A stretch of DNA of 64,000 bases, taken from Oscillospiraceae bacterium. Lineage in GTDB: Bacteria; Bacillota; Clostridia; Oscillospirales; Oscillospiraceae. Positions within the stretch are counted from its first letter, which is position 1. The number at the start of each line of letters is the position of its first letter. Location: contig SVLR01000005.1 of assembly GCA_015067785.1 (NCBI GenBank), positions 1 through 64,000 on the forward strand, written 5' to 3'. Below the pieces are notes generated by a model. The model was not told the DNA's origin. It did no database searches and saw nothing but the letters and a program-made list of their open reading frames with translations. The position numbers were made by a program, and so were the translations under genes. Shown here piece after piece: positions 25,498 through 35,087 of the stretch.

Positions 25498-25881
25498 TTA
25501 TATATTTCTCTCAAAGCCTAAGTATCGGGTGCCTTGGAAGGTGAGCTTGCCTTGGTCACCTTCCACGAGCATACCAAATTCGCTGCCGGTCATATGCAGC
25601 TCCATCCGGTCACCGCTGTCCACCTGAAAGGTTACATAGTAGGTGGTGGAGCGGGTAGTGTGATGGGTGTTTGCGTGATGGTGGTGGGAAACGTTGGTGC
25701 GCTTTGCCACCACCGTTGCCGGTACGGTCAACTTGGGGGAGTGATTATTCTTGTTCCATTGGAGAATGCCTTTTACGGCAATTGCGATAAACATACCGAC
25801 CACAAGAACAAAAACCAAAGAGAACATAATTTCAAAGAGTACAATTCTGCCGCCGAAGCCGGAAAAACCAAAATTGAACAT
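25498..25881 (-). CDS. DUF2500 family membrane-anchored protein
   Basis: A protein of 127 residues. One N-terminal membrane helix (IMFSLVFVLVVGMFIAIAVKGIL) is followed by a compact beta domain with PATVVAKRTNVSHHHHANTHHTTRSTTYYVTFQVDSGDRMELHMTGSEFGMLVEGDQGKLTFQGTRYLGFER. This is the DUF2500 signature, and the SHHHH stretch is a family feature. Function is unknown. It is downstream of gdhA on the same strand with no terminator between them, so read-through is possible. Confidence 0.85.
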   Translation of the reverse strand: MFNFGFSGFGGRIVLFEIMFSLVFVLVVGMFIAIAVKGILQWNKNNHSPKLTVPATVVAKRTNVSHHHHANTHHTTRSTTYYVTFQVDSGDRMELHMTGSEFGMLVEGDQGKLTFQGTRYLGFERNI

Positions 25882-25907
25882 TACAGTCCTCCGTGTTTTC
25901 TATGTTT

Positions 25908-27251
<1,344 letters not shown>

Positions 27252-27278
27252 TTACCTCCTGATTAAAAATCTTCCTCT

Positions 27279-27307
27279 ATTTTAGCAAAATGGAAAAACG
27301 ATTGCAA
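27279..27307 (-). promoter_or_regulatory. SigA-type promoter of gdhA
   Basis: On the minus strand, TTGCAA and TAAAAT are separated by 17 bp. Confidence 0.6.
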
Positions 27308-27427
27308 CAGTTTTTTTGGAGAAAACCTGCCAAAGTGTGCTTTTCCCACAAGGACAAATGTGTATATTTTGACGACAGAGGCATATTTTCGGCTGGAAGG
27401 CCATAGATTGTCCCGAGGAGGGATAGT

Positions 27428-28198
27428 ATGAAAAGGAAGAAATGGACACTGATCGCCATCGGTGTATTTTGTCTTTTCGGCATTGCGGCCGGCATTTTCG
27501 GGGAGTCCGTTCCCACGGGCAGCTGGGGGCTTCGTTTCCACACAGAGGGGGAGGCACCGGAGGGTACTGCTGATGTTGGACAGTTACAGAAATACGACAG
27601 CGCATTCTTGGGCGATACCAGCGAGAAAACGGTCTATTTGACCTTCGATGCGGGCTATGAAAACGGCTGTACGGAGAAGATACTCGATACATTAAAAAAA
27701 CATAATATAAAAGCTGCCTTTTTCCTTGTGGGCAATTATATGGAGCGAAACCCGGATCTGGTGCGGCGGATGGTGGATGAGGGACATATCGTGGGCAATC
27801 ACACGATGCACCATTATAATATGGAGAAGATCGCCGACCCGGCAGCCTTTGCGGAGGAGCTGCAGGAGCTGGAAAAGCTGTTTTTTGACATCACCGGTCA
27901 GGAGCTTCCCAAATACTACCGCCCACCGCAGGGGGTCTATAGCTTGGAAAATCTGAAAAACGCCAAGGAATTGGGATATAAGACGGTCTTTTGGAGTCTT
28001 GCCTATGTAGATTGGAACAACGATGCCCAACCCACACGGGAGGAGGCCTTCTCTAAGCTCCTGCCCCGCATCCACAACGGCGCGGTGGTGCTTTTGCACT
28101 CCACCTCCAAAACCAATGCAGAGATCTTAGACGAGCTCCTGACAAAATGGAAAGAAATGGGCTATTCCTTTGCCTCGGTGGATAGACTGTTTTCATAA
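27428..28198 (+). CDS. pdaA: Polysaccharide deacetylase, PdaA type (spore cortex delta-lactam synthesis)
   Basis: A protein of 256 residues. The N-terminal signal anchor is TLIAIGVFCLFGIAAGIFG. The NodB domain follows with VYLTFDAGYENG (catalytic Asp; PdaA proteins have DAG rather than DDG), HIVGNHTMHHYNM (metal histidines), YYRPPQGVYS and LLHSTSKTNAEIL. FWSLAYVDWN is characteristic of PdaA. In Bacillus, PdaA removes the acetyl group from muramic acid to allow muramic-delta-lactam formation in the spore cortex. This fits the sporulation genes around it. It is expressed alone from the plus strand. Confidence 0.88.
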   Translation: MKRKKWTLIAIGVFCLFGIAAGIFGESVPTGSWGLRFHTEGEAPEGTADVGQLQKYDSAFLGDTSEKTVYLTFDAGYENGCTEKILDTLKKHNIKAAFFLVGNYMERNPDLVRRMVDEGHIVGNHTMHHYNMEKIADPAAFAEELQELEKLFFDITGQELPKYYRPPQGVYSLENLKNAKELGYKTVFWSLAYVDWNNDAQPTREEAFSKLLPRIHNGAVVLLHSTSKTNAEILDELLTKWKEMGYSFASVDRLFS

Positions 28199-28226
28199 AA
28201 GGCTCCCTTTACACAAGGGAGGCTTT
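28198..28226 (+). terminator. Hairpin after pdaA, single-arm relative of the hairpin repeats
   Basis: AAAGGCTCCCTT-TACAC-AAGGGAGGCTTT pairs over 12 positions with one mismatch. It equals one arm of the two-arm repeat and could serve as the pdaA terminator. Confidence 0.55.
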
Positions 28227-28243
28227 GGGTATAGTACAAAAAA

Positions 28244-28268
28244 CCGGGAGACCAATTTGGTCTCCCGG
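28244..28268 (-). terminator. Terminator of rpsB-tsf
   Basis: CCGGGAGACCA and TGGTCTCCCGG pair perfectly around a short AAT-type loop, followed by TTTTTTG on the minus strand. Confidence 0.9.
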
Positions 28269-28286
28269 AAATTTATTGGGTTCTAA

Positions 28287-29213
28287 TTACTTAGCACCGG
28301 CGATCTGAGCAGCAACTTCAGCAGCGAAGTTCTCTTCCTTCTTCTCGATGCCCTCGCCCTTCACATAGTGAATGGCGTTGACGAACTTGACGGAACCACC
28401 CAGCTTCTTGCCAGCGTCGGCAATGTAGCCAGCCACATCACCCTGGAAGATGTCGGAGCGGACGAAATCCTGCTGCAGCAGGCAGATATCCTTAAAGAAG
28501 GCGTTGATCTTACCGGCAGCGATCTTCTCCTTGACCTGAGCGGGCTTGGAAGCCATCTTGGGATCGTTCTCCATCAGAGCCAGCTGTACGGACAGCTCCT
28601 TGTCGATCTCGGCCTGAGGTACCAGAGACTTATCCCAGTACTTAGCGTTCATAGCAGCAATCTGCATAGCAACGTTCTTGCCGATCTCGGTAGCGTCAAT
28701 GTCACCCTCGACTTCCAGATTGACCAGAACACCGTGGGTGCCGCCCATGTGGACATAAGCAACGGAGGTGCCGGTAGCGAAGCGGTCGAAGCGGCGGATC
28801 TGCATATTCTCGCCGATGGACATAACCTTCTCCTGCATGATCTCAGTAACGGTCAAAGTGGAGTTAGGATAGGTGCAAGCCTTCAGAGCTTCCACATCAG
28901 CGGGGTTCTGCTGTGCAACAACCACAGCCAGATTCTTGACCAGATCCATGAAGGAATCGGTCTTAGCAGCAAAGTCAGTCTCGGAGTTGACCTCGATGAC
29001 AACGCCTACGCCGTCAACGACAGTTGCGTAAGCAACGCCTTCCGCAGCGATGCGGTCAGCCTTCTTGGTAGCCTTAGCCAGACCCTTCTCACGGAGCCAG
29101 TCAACAGCCTTATCCATATCGCCGTCGGTAGCAGCAAGGGCAGCCTTGCAGTCCATCATACCGACATTGGTCATTTCACGGAGCTTCTTAACATCAAGTG
29201 CAGTAAATGCCAT
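28287..29213 (-). CDS. tsf: Elongation factor Ts
   Basis: A protein of 308 residues. The N-terminal UBA-like domain (VKKLREMTNVGMMDCKAALAATDGDMDKAVDWLREKG) and the core motif EVNSETDFAAKTDSFMDL are typical. It catalyses GDP release from EF-Tu. It follows rpsB by 20 bases on the same transcript, as in nearly all bacteria. Confidence 0.98.
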   Translation of the reverse strand: MAFTALDVKKLREMTNVGMMDCKAALAATDGDMDKAVDWLREKGLAKATKKADRIAAEGVAYATVVDGVGVVIEVNSETDFAAKTDSFMDLVKNLAVVVAQQNPADVEALKACTYPNSTLTVTEIMQEKVMSIGENMQIRRFDRFATGTSVAYVHMGGTHGVLVNLEVEGDIDATEIGKNVAMQIAAMNAKYWDKSLVPQAEIDKELSVQLALMENDPKMASKPAQVKEKIAAGKINAFFKDICLLQQDFVRSDIFQGDVAGYIADAGKKLGGSVKFVNAIHYVKGEGIEKKEENFAAEVAAQIAGAK

Positions 29214-29233
29214 TTTTATATCCTCCTGTGTAA

Positions 29234-29971
29234 TTACTCAGCGACGGTCTCTTCTACAGCCTCGGTAGCCTCAGCAGCAGTAGCGTCCTCACCCTGACGG
29301 CCTTCAATCACACCGCTTGCCATAGCAGCAGCGATCAGACGGATGGCGCGGATAGCGTCATCATTGCCGGGGATCACATAATCGATCTCTTCGGGATCGC
29401 AGTTGGTGTCAACGATCGCAACGATCGGAATGCCCAGCTTCTTAGCCTCAGCGATGGCGTTGCGCTCCTTGCGGGGGTCAACGATAAAGAGAGCTGCAGG
29501 CAGCTTCTTCATTTCCTTAACGCCGCCCAGGTACTTCTCCAGCTTCTCGATCTCGCCCTGGTGCTTGATAACTTCCTTCTTGGGCAGCATAGCGAAGGTG
29601 CCGTCAGCTTCCATCTTGCGCAGCTGTGCCAGACGGTCAATACGGGTACGCATGGTGCGGAAGTTGGTCAGCATACCGCCCAGCCAGCGGGCGTTGACAT
29701 AGTAGCCACCGCAGCGGATTGCTTCTTCCTTGATTGCGTCCTGTGCCTGCTTCTTGGTGCCGACGAACAGGAGGCTACCGCCCTCAGCGGACATGTCACG
29801 AACGAAGTTGTAGGCTTCCTCTAACTTCTTAACGGTCTTCTGCAGGTCGATGATGTAGATACCGTTACGCTCGGTGTAGATGTAGGGAGCCATTTTGGGG
29901 TTCCAGCGGCGGGTCTGGTGACCGAAGTGTACGCCGGCCTCCAACAGTTGTTTCATAGATACGACAGCCAT
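29234..29971 (-). CDS. rpsB: 30S ribosomal protein S2
   Basis: A protein of 245 residues from ATG 29971 ([46 protein letters not shown]). The ORF-track start upstream lies in the leader and is rejected; GGAGA is 10 bases before this [17 protein letters not shown] and [31 protein letters not shown] are S2 signatures. The C-terminal tail is acidic and Ala/Glu-rich. It is first in an operon with tsf, behind a 125-nt leader. Confidence 0.98.
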   Translation of the reverse strand: MAVVSMKQLLEAGVHFGHQTRRWNPKMAPYIYTERNGIYIIDLQKTVKKLEEAYNFVRDMSAEGGSLLFVGTKKQAQDAIKEEAIRCGGYYVNARWLGGMLTNFRTMRTRIDRLAQLRKMEADGTFAMLPKKEVIKHQGEIEKLEKYLGGVKEMKKLPAALFIVDPRKERNAIAEAKKLGIPIVAIVDTNCDPEEIDYVIPGNDDAIRAIRLIAAAMASGVIEGRQGEDATAAEATEAVEETVAE

Positions 29972-30102
29972 TTTTTGTTTTCTCCTTTTGTTTGTTCCTC
30001 CACCCCGTTCATTCCGGCCGCCCGTCCTTTTTGCGGACACGGGAGCGACAGGTCCCCGGGTGTGTGGTGTAATAATACTACGGAAAATTTCCGTGCCGAG
30101 TT

Positions 30103-30131
30103 ATTATAATGCAAGGCTTTTCAATTTGCAA
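30103..30131 (-). promoter_or_regulatory. Promoter of rpsB-tsf with a structured leader downstream
   Basis: TTGCAA and TATAAT are separated by 17 bp on the minus strand. The ca. 125-nt leader to the rpsB ATG contains CGGAAATTTTCCG and a GC-rich CCCGTGTCCGCAAAAAGGACGGG hairpin. It might serve S2 autoregulation as in other bacteria; that is untested here. Confidence 0.65.
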
Positions 30132-30188
30132 GTGTTTTTTTAATATTTTCAAGGTTTTTTCTGCTTTTTCTTATAAAAAACAGAGGGT

Positions 30189-30467
30189 TTAGCATAGAAA
30201 TCCCAGCCTAGGGCGGGGGATACGGCACTGATCCGGCTTTATGTCTACCAAAATAATATCCGGGCCGATCTTTTTGACGCAGTCCCAGGGAATGAGATAC
30301 TCATCCCGATGCCCGATTTGGGGGAAACGGATGGGGGCGGGGACAACAATGGATAGCACCCGCCCCTCCGGCAGCTCGATCACCACATCGGAAACGAACC
30401 CCAGTCGCCGTCCGTCATAAATACAGATGACTTCCTTGCAGTGCAGCTCGGTAAATTTACAAGCCAT
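30189..30467 (-). CDS. ylmC: YlmC/YmxH family PRC-barrel sporulation protein
   Basis: A protein of 92 residues with a PRC-barrel fold: FTELHCKEVICIYDGRRLGFVSDVVIELPEGRVLSIVVP ... EYLIPWDCVKKIGPDIILVDI. The YlmC/YmxH family is found in spore-forming Firmicutes, often beside sigG, as here. It is soluble with no catalytic residues; its role in sporulation is not defined. GGAGG lies 8 bases before the ATG. A hairpin repeat separates it from sigG upstream. Confidence 0.88.
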   Translation of the reverse strand: MACKFTELHCKEVICIYDGRRLGFVSDVVIELPEGRVLSIVVPAPIRFPQIGHRDEYLIPWDCVKKIGPDIILVDIKPDQCRIPRPRLGFLC

Positions 30468-30582
30468 AGGAATACCTCCCTGATGATACTATCGGATTAT
30501 ATGCCCCCGGAAAAAGCGGTATGCATTTGTAGGAAAGCACCGACGAAAAAGTATGTCATTCTGAGCGAGCGAAGCGCGTCAA

Positions 30583-30711
30583 AGCCTTGCCTCCCTCACA
30601 GAGGGAGGTGGCCGAGCGAACGCGAGGTCGGAGGGAGTGTGGTTCTTAAGATAGGACACTCCCCCAGTCAGAAATCTTTGATTTCTGACAGCCCCCTCAT
30701 GGAGGGGGCCG
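30583..30711. repeat. Two-arm hairpin repeat between sigG and ylmC
   Basis: CTCCCTCACAGAGGGAG, then GGAGGGAGTGTGG, CACTCCCCCAGTCAGAAATC with TTTGATTTCTGAC, then CCCCCTCATGGAGGGGG. It is a third copy of the family seen at 5751 and 25051. Just before it, GTCATTCTGAGCGAGCGAAGCG is another common intergenic motif. The remaining sequence in the 310-bp gap shows no gene. Confidence 0.75.
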
Positions 30712-30779
30712 AGATTACGCATTGTCGTTTTTGCTGTGCAGGTATTTGGTGCGAAGATCCTTTTGTAACTATTAATTGT

Positions 30780-31559
30780 TTAGCTGGGTAAGACCTGCCG
30801 ACGCATAGCGCTGATGGCGCCCTTTTCCAGTCGGGACACCTGTGCCTGAGAAATGCCTACCAAATTTGCTACCTCCATCTGGGTCTTGCCGTCAAAGAAG
30901 CGCAGAGAGAGAATTTGTTTTTCACGCTGCCCCAAGGCCTGAAAAGCATCCCGAAGGGCGATGCGCTCCAGCCAGTTTTCGTCGGTATTTTTGGTGTCCC
31001 GGACTTGATCCATTACCGTCAGGGGATCACCGCCATCGGCATAGACCGGGTCGTGGAGGCTGACCGGCGCGCAGACGGCATCCAGCGCTTCGCTGACGAT
31101 ATTTTCCGGCAGCTCCAATTCCTTGGAGATCTCCTCCAGCGTGGGATCTCTGCCCAATTTTAAGATAAGAGCTTCTTTGCACTGAAGTACCCGGTATGCC
31201 ACATCCCGGATAGACCGGGAGACCCGGATGGCGGCATTGTCCCGAAGATACCGGCGCACCTCCCCGGCGATCATGGGCACACCGTAGGTGGAGAATTTTA
31301 CCTGCTTGGTTGGATCGAAGTTATTGATGGCCTTCATAAGCCCGATGCAGCCTACCTGAAACAGATCATCGGGGCTTTCTCCCCGTTTTTCAAAACGCTG
31401 GATCACGCTGAGCACCAGCCGCAGATTGCCTTCGATCAGCTGCTGCCGTGCATATTCGCTGCCATCCTTTGCCTCAAGGAGAAGGGTGTCCATTTCCTCT
31501 GTGGATAAAACCTTCAGTCGGGCGGTGTTCACACCGCAGATCTCTACTTTTCCCTGCAT
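30780..31559 (-). CDS. sigG: Forespore sigma factor SigG
   Basis: A protein of 259 residues. The N-terminal KVEICGVNTARLKVLSTEEM is the SigG-specific start. Region 2 contains QQLIEGNLRLVLSVIQRFEKRGESPDDLFQVGCIGLMKAINNFDPTKQVKFSTYGVPMIAGEVRRYLRDN. Region 4 contains LGQREKQILSLRFFDGKTQMEVANLVGISQAQVSRLEKGAI. It directs late forespore transcription. An upstream sequence fits a sigma-F/sigma-G promoter. sigE, which often precedes sigG in Clostridia, is absent; the upstream side is an AT-rich gap. Confidence 0.95.
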   Translation of the reverse strand: MQGKVEICGVNTARLKVLSTEEMDTLLLEAKDGSEYARQQLIEGNLRLVLSVIQRFEKRGESPDDLFQVGCIGLMKAINNFDPTKQVKFSTYGVPMIAGEVRRYLRDNAAIRVSRSIRDVAYRVLQCKEALILKLGRDPTLEEISKELELPENIVSEALDAVCAPVSLHDPVYADGGDPLTVMDQVRDTKNTDENWLERIALRDAFQALGQREKQILSLRFFDGKTQMEVANLVGISQAQVSRLEKGAISAMRRQVLPS

Positions 31560-31582
31560 CGTGTTCCTCCGTTATTTTTATC

Positions 31583-32107
31583 TGTGGGTAAAAGGAAACC
31601 GCTATCGGCTATTATACCCGGCTGAGGCAAAATCATACTGCGCCGCAATTTTGTGGAATTTTCACAAAAATTTACGGCATAAAACCAAATGCGCCCTTCC
31701 TCTTTCGGGGCAAATCCCGAAAAACCGAACTTTTCGAAGGAATTTCCTCAGGAAACAAGGTAAATACCGTGGCGACATAATTTTGTAAATGCAGGTAAAT
31801 ATAAGCTTTATTCACTGACCGTACATAGGGTTTTCCACAGAGGTGAAAAGGCGATGCAAATGGTTTTGATGTGGAAACAGTGGACTTTTCCACATTTTCC
31901 ACAGGCTTTTCCACAGGTTATTTGGGGAAAACTCTTGTATAATCCATATGCATTTTGGTTTACATAAATTAATTCGACAAATTCCAACATTTTTCGTTTT
32001 TTAATTTTGCCGAAAAAACGAAAAGGCGGAAGTGCCCACGCAAAAAAATAGTACTTGACAAGGAAAAATACCGAAAAATCCCACTTCCTGCACCGGGCTG
32101 TGGAAAA
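31583..32107. other. AT-rich intergenic region with clustered TTTTCCACA (DnaA-box-like) repeats
   Basis: Four direct copies of TTTTCCACA (31831, 31886, 31895, 31907) and an inverted TGTGGAAA (31870) lie within 85 bp. A further inverted TGTGGAAAA is at 32099, and TGTGGGTAA (reverse of TTACCCACA) is at 31583. Each differs by about one base from the DnaA box TTATCCACA. The 650-bp gap between sigG and rpsT is AT-rich and contains no gene. Short AT-rich tracts lie on the rpsT side, where unwinding could occur. Confidence 0.45.
31611..31638 (-). promoter_or_regulatory. Candidate sigma-F/sigma-G promoter of sigG
   Basis: On the minus strand, GTATG and GGGTATAAT are 14 bp apart. The latter fits the forespore -10 pattern GGnnAnAnT. 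This agrees with forespore control of sigG in known spore-formers. Confidence 0.5.
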
Positions 32108-32144
32108 ACAAAATAGAAAAATCATAAAAAAATTGAAAAAACTA

Positions 32145-32173
32145 TTGATTTTCTCTGAAAAGGGAGGTATAAT
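32145..32173 (+). promoter_or_regulatory. SigA promoter of rpsT
   Basis: TTGATT and TATAAT are separated by 17 bp, 43 bp before the start codon. Confidence 0.8.
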
Positions 32174-32215
32174 TGGACAGCGCATGTACCGAGTATACGA
32201 ACAGGAGGTGTAACA

Positions 32216-32479
32216 ATGCCCAATATCAAGTCCGCAAAGAAGCGCGTGGAACTGTCTAAGGTTGCATACGAGAAGAACAAGGCTGATAAGACTCATCTCA
32301 AGACGGTCATCAAGAAGTTTGAGGCCGCTCTGGTGAGCGGTGACCGTGCCGCAGCAGAAGCAGCATACAAGGATGCTGTTGTCGCTGTTGACAAGGCTGA
32401 GCAGAAGGGTCTTCTGCACAAGAACAACGCTGCCCGTAAGAAGAGCAGCATGGCTCTTAAGATGAACAAGTTGGCCTGA
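32216..32479 (+). CDS. rpsT: 30S ribosomal protein S20
   Basis: A protein of 87 residues: MPNIKSAKKRVELSKVAYEKNKADKTHLKTVIKKFEAAL ... LLHKNNAARKKSSMALKMNKLA, a basic helical bundle typical of S20, which binds 16S rRNA early in assembly. AGGAGG lies 8 bases before the ATG. It is monocistronic with promoter and terminator. It lies directly after the TTTTCCACA cluster. Confidence 0.97.
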   Translation: MPNIKSAKKRVELSKVAYEKNKADKTHLKTVIKKFEAALVSGDRAAAEAAYKDAVVAVDKAEQKGLLHKNNAARKKSSMALKMNKLA

Positions 32480-32494
32480 TTTCTCTGAAAATAT

Positions 32495-32526
32495 CGCCTT
32501 CCGTCTTATTTCGGAAGGCGTTTTTT
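32495..32526 (+). terminator. Terminator of rpsT
   Basis: CGCCTTCCG / CGGAAGGCG with an 8-base loop, followed by TTTTTT. Confidence 0.92.
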
Positions 32527-32549
32527 CATTATATAGCAATGGTTGTTTT

Positions 32550-32661
32550 AATTGACAGTTGATAGTTGACAATTGATAATTGTGGTATCGCTCCGCGATT
32601 ATTTTGATTTGTCCGTTTGCGGACACCTTAATTGTCAATTGTCCATTGTCAACTGTCAATT
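32550..32661. repeat. AATTGACAGTTGA inverted repeat, MITE-like
   Basis: The left arm, AATTGACAGTTGATAGTTGA followed by CAATTG, is mirrored by the right arm CAATTGTCCATTGTCAACTGTCAATT. The centre contains two small hairpins (ATCGCTCCGCGAT and TGTCCGTTTGCGGACA). It is a long imperfect palindrome of 112 bp between rpsT and recG. A fragment of similar sequence occurs near 46950. Confidence 0.7.
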
Positions 32662-32701
32662 ATTTATGTTATAATGTATAAACAAAAGGAGGTGAGGTCT
32701 T

Positions 32702-34750
32702 GTGGCATATCTTTCTGACCCTGTTACTATATTAAAAGGTGTCGGCTCCACAAAAGCAAAGCAGCTTGCAGCCCTGAATATCTATACATTGGAGGACCTC
32801 ATCTGCCATTTTCCCCGGGGGTACGAGGACCGCACCAGGATCGTACCGATCTCTGATTTGGAGGTAGACAAACCTGCCTGCTTTAAGGCGGTAGTAATGA
32901 ATACGCCCCGTACCCATCATATAAGGAAGGGTCTCGACATTACCAAGGTGCAGGTGGCGGACCATTCTGGGCGGCTGAAGCTGACCTTTTTTAACCAGAA
33001 ATTCACTGCCGAGCAGCTAAGCTACGGCGAAGAGTATATTTTCTATGGCACGCTCACCGGGGATTATGCCGGCTATCAGGTGACGAGCCCCGTCTTTGAA
33101 CGGCTGGACAGCGCCCCGGTCGTCACCCGCCGAGTGCTGCCGATCTATCCGCTGACTGCCGGTCTTTCCAATGCCACGATGCTAAAGACCATCCGGCAGG
33201 CAATGGCCGTTTGCGATCCGCCGGCAGAGATCATCCCGGAGGCGATCCGCCGGCAGTACGGTATTTTGCCGGCAGACCGGGCATATCAGGCGATCCATAT
33301 GCCGTCTTCTATGGAGGAGGCAGAGCTTGCCAAAAGAAGACTGATCTTTGAAGAATTTTTCGTCTTCTCCGCAGGCCTTAGTTTAATGCGCGCTACCCGT
33401 CAGCAAAAGTGCGTAAAACCCTACGATAAAGGGGATTTATCCGCCTTTATTGGTGCATTACCCTTTGTATTAACCGGAGCCCAAACCCGCGCCATTGAAG
33501 AAATCCGGCGAGATCTTTGCAGCGGCAAGCCCATGAACCGCCTGCTTCAGGGCGATGTGGGCAGCGGTAAGACTATGGTGGCGGCAGCGGCAGCCTATTT
33601 GGCTGTGCAAAACGGTCAGCAGGCAGCCCTGATGGCACCTACCGAAATTTTGGCGGAGCAGCATTATCAGGGGCTAAATAAGCTCCTTTCGCCCTTGGGC
33701 GTGCGCTTACAGCTGCTCACCGGCGGTATGACCGTGAAACAGAAAAAAGAGGGCAGAGAAGCTATGCAGGCCGGTACGGCAGATCTGGTCGTCGGCACCC
33801 ACGCCCTGATCTCGGAGAGCTCCGCTTTTCGGAATTTGGGTCTTGTGATCGCAGACGAGCAGCACCGCTTCGGCGTTGCCCAGCGGCAAGCCCTTGCCTC
33901 GAAAGGCAATGCGCCGCACCTGCTTGTGATGTCGGCTACCCCCATTCCCCGGACGCTGGCGCTGATTATGTATGGCGATCTGGATGTATCAGTATTAGAT
34001 GAGTTGCCTCCCGGACGACAGACGGTAGACACTTTCTTAGTAGGAGAGAATATGCGCACCCGGGTCAATGCCTTCATCCGCAAACAGGCGCAGGAGGGAC
34101 ACCAAAGCTTCGTGGTCTGTCCGGCAGTGGAGGAAGCGGAGGAGCTGAATATAAAGGCCGCTTCCGTTTGGGCAGAGACCCTGCAAAAGACGGTATTCCC
34201 GGATCTGCGGGTATTGCTCATCCACGGACAGATGAAAAGTACCCAGAAAGAGGAAGTAATGGCAGCCTTTGCTGCAGGGCAGGCGGATATTTTGGTTGCC
34301 ACTACAGTCATTGAGGTGGGCGTGGATGTGCCAAACGCAACCTTAATGGTCATTGAGGATGCCGACCGGTTCGGCCTTTCTCAGCTCCATCAGCTCAGAG
34401 GCAGAGTGGGGCGGGGCAAGGCAAAGAGCTACTGCATACTCACTTCTCATAATAAAAATCCTGAGACCCTTTCCCGCTTAAAGGCCCTTTGCGGTACAAA
34501 CGACGGCTTCCGCATCGCAGAGGAGGACCTGCGGCTCCGTGGTCCCGGTGATTTCTTTGGCTCCCGGCAGTCCGGACTTCCGGTGTTCCGGGTTGCAAAT
34601 TTAGCCTGCGATCTGAAGACCTTAAAGGACGCGCAGGCAGCCTCTGCCCGGTGGATCGAGGAGATGGGCACACAAAACACCCCGGAAGGGGAGACGCTTC
34701 GCCGCCGGATCGGCGAGCTGTTCCGGCGAAGTGCAGGTACGATGAATTGA
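32702..34750 (+). CDS. recG: ATP-dependent DNA helicase RecG
   Basis: A protein of 682 residues starting with GTG 32702, 7 bases after GGAGGTGAGG. An N-terminal OB-fold wedge domain (KACFKAVVMNTPRTHHIRKGL ... GEEYIFYGTLTGDYAGYQVTSP) is followed by helicase motifs. These include LLQGDVGSGKTMVAA (I), ADEQHRFG (II, DEQH), VMSATPIPRTLAL (III) and QLRGRVGRG (VI). It remodels stalled replication forks and Holliday junctions. In Bacillus recG lies near yloU-yloV; here those genes are 5 kb downstream, separated by an amino-acid transporter operon. Confidence 0.97.
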   Translation: MAYLSDPVTILKGVGSTKAKQLAALNIYTLEDLICHFPRGYEDRTRIVPISDLEVDKPACFKAVVMNTPRTHHIRKGLDITKVQVADHSGRLKLTFFNQKFTAEQLSYGEEYIFYGTLTGDYAGYQVTSPVFERLDSAPVVTRRVLPIYPLTAGLSNATMLKTIRQAMAVCDPPAEIIPEAIRRQYGILPADRAYQAIHMPSSMEEAELAKRRLIFEEFFVFSAGLSLMRATRQQKCVKPYDKGDLSAFIGALPFVLTGAQTRAIEEIRRDLCSGKPMNRLLQGDVGSGKTMVAAAAAYLAVQNGQQAALMAPTEILAEQHYQGLNKLLSPLGVRLQLLTGGMTVKQKKEGREAMQAGTADLVVGTHALISESSAFRNLGLVIADEQHRFGVAQRQALASKGNAPHLLVMSATPIPRTLALIMYGDLDVSVLDELPPGRQTVDTFLVGENMRTRVNAFIRKQAQEGHQSFVVCPAVEEAEELNIKAASVWAETLQKTVFPDLRVLLIHGQMKSTQKEEVMAAFAAGQADILVATTVIEVGVDVPNATLMVIEDADRFGLSQLHQLRGRVGRGKAKSYCILTSHNKNPETLSRLKALCGTNDGFRIAEEDLRLRGPGDFFGSRQSGLPVFRVANLACDLKTLKDAQAASARWIEEMGTQNTPEGETLRRRIGELFRRSAGTMN

Positions 34751-34960
34751 GAAATATGCCCGGATGGTCCGCGGGGTCTTTCAGTGAAATTTCTGAGTGT
34801 CATCCTTTCTCCCCGGTGAGAAAGGATGCAAAGACCCGCCGGGAACCTTTCGTATGGTTCCCGGACTCTCCAGACGACCAAAGGGGTTGGCAATGAGGGC
34901 ATTCTTAACGAAAGGTTACATTGCCTGCCCCCTTTGGAAACCCCGGTGAGGCATAATCGC
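34751..34960 (+). ncRNA. Candidate structured RNA, family not recognised
   Basis: The 245-bp gap after recG folds by eye into a compact multi-helix shape. P1 is TATGCC (34755) with GGCATA (34950). P2 is GCGGGGTCTTT (34771) with AAAGACCCGC (34830), containing the 11-bp hairpin CATCCTTTCTC / GAGAAAGGATG. P3 is CCGGGAACC / GGTTCCCGG. P4 is CCAAAGGGG / CCCCTTTGG with inner GGCAATG / CATTGCC. The P3 loop side AACCTTTCGT is exactly complementary to ACGAAAGGTT in the P4 loop, a likely kissing contact. A perfect terminator follows at 34996. It matches none of the riboswitch or housekeeping RNA signatures I know. No promoter of its own is obvious. Confidence 0.5.
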
Positions 34961-34995
34961 ATCGGAATCTGTATGATTTACGGTGTCTGCTTATA

Positions 34996-35040
34996 ACCCC
35001 TCCCGGCACTTTAGCCAACTAAAGTGCCGGGAGGGGTGTA
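34996..35040 (+). terminator. Very strong terminator upstream of the amino-acid transporter
   Basis: A perfect 19-bp stem from ACCCCTCCCGGCACTTTAG to its complement with a CCAA loop, then GTATTCTTTT. The apex TTTAG-CCAA-CTAAA repeats the palindrome found in the next promoter. Confidence 0.92.
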
Positions 35041-35087
35041 TTCTTTTGTACAATCCTCCAAAGTTGCCTAAAATGCAAAAATAGTAC

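Noticed and set aside
34447-34962. 171-codon minus-strand ORF over the recG end and the structured RNA candidate
   Set aside because: No ribosome site or recognisable domain; it crosses into recG antisense and the strong stem-loops.
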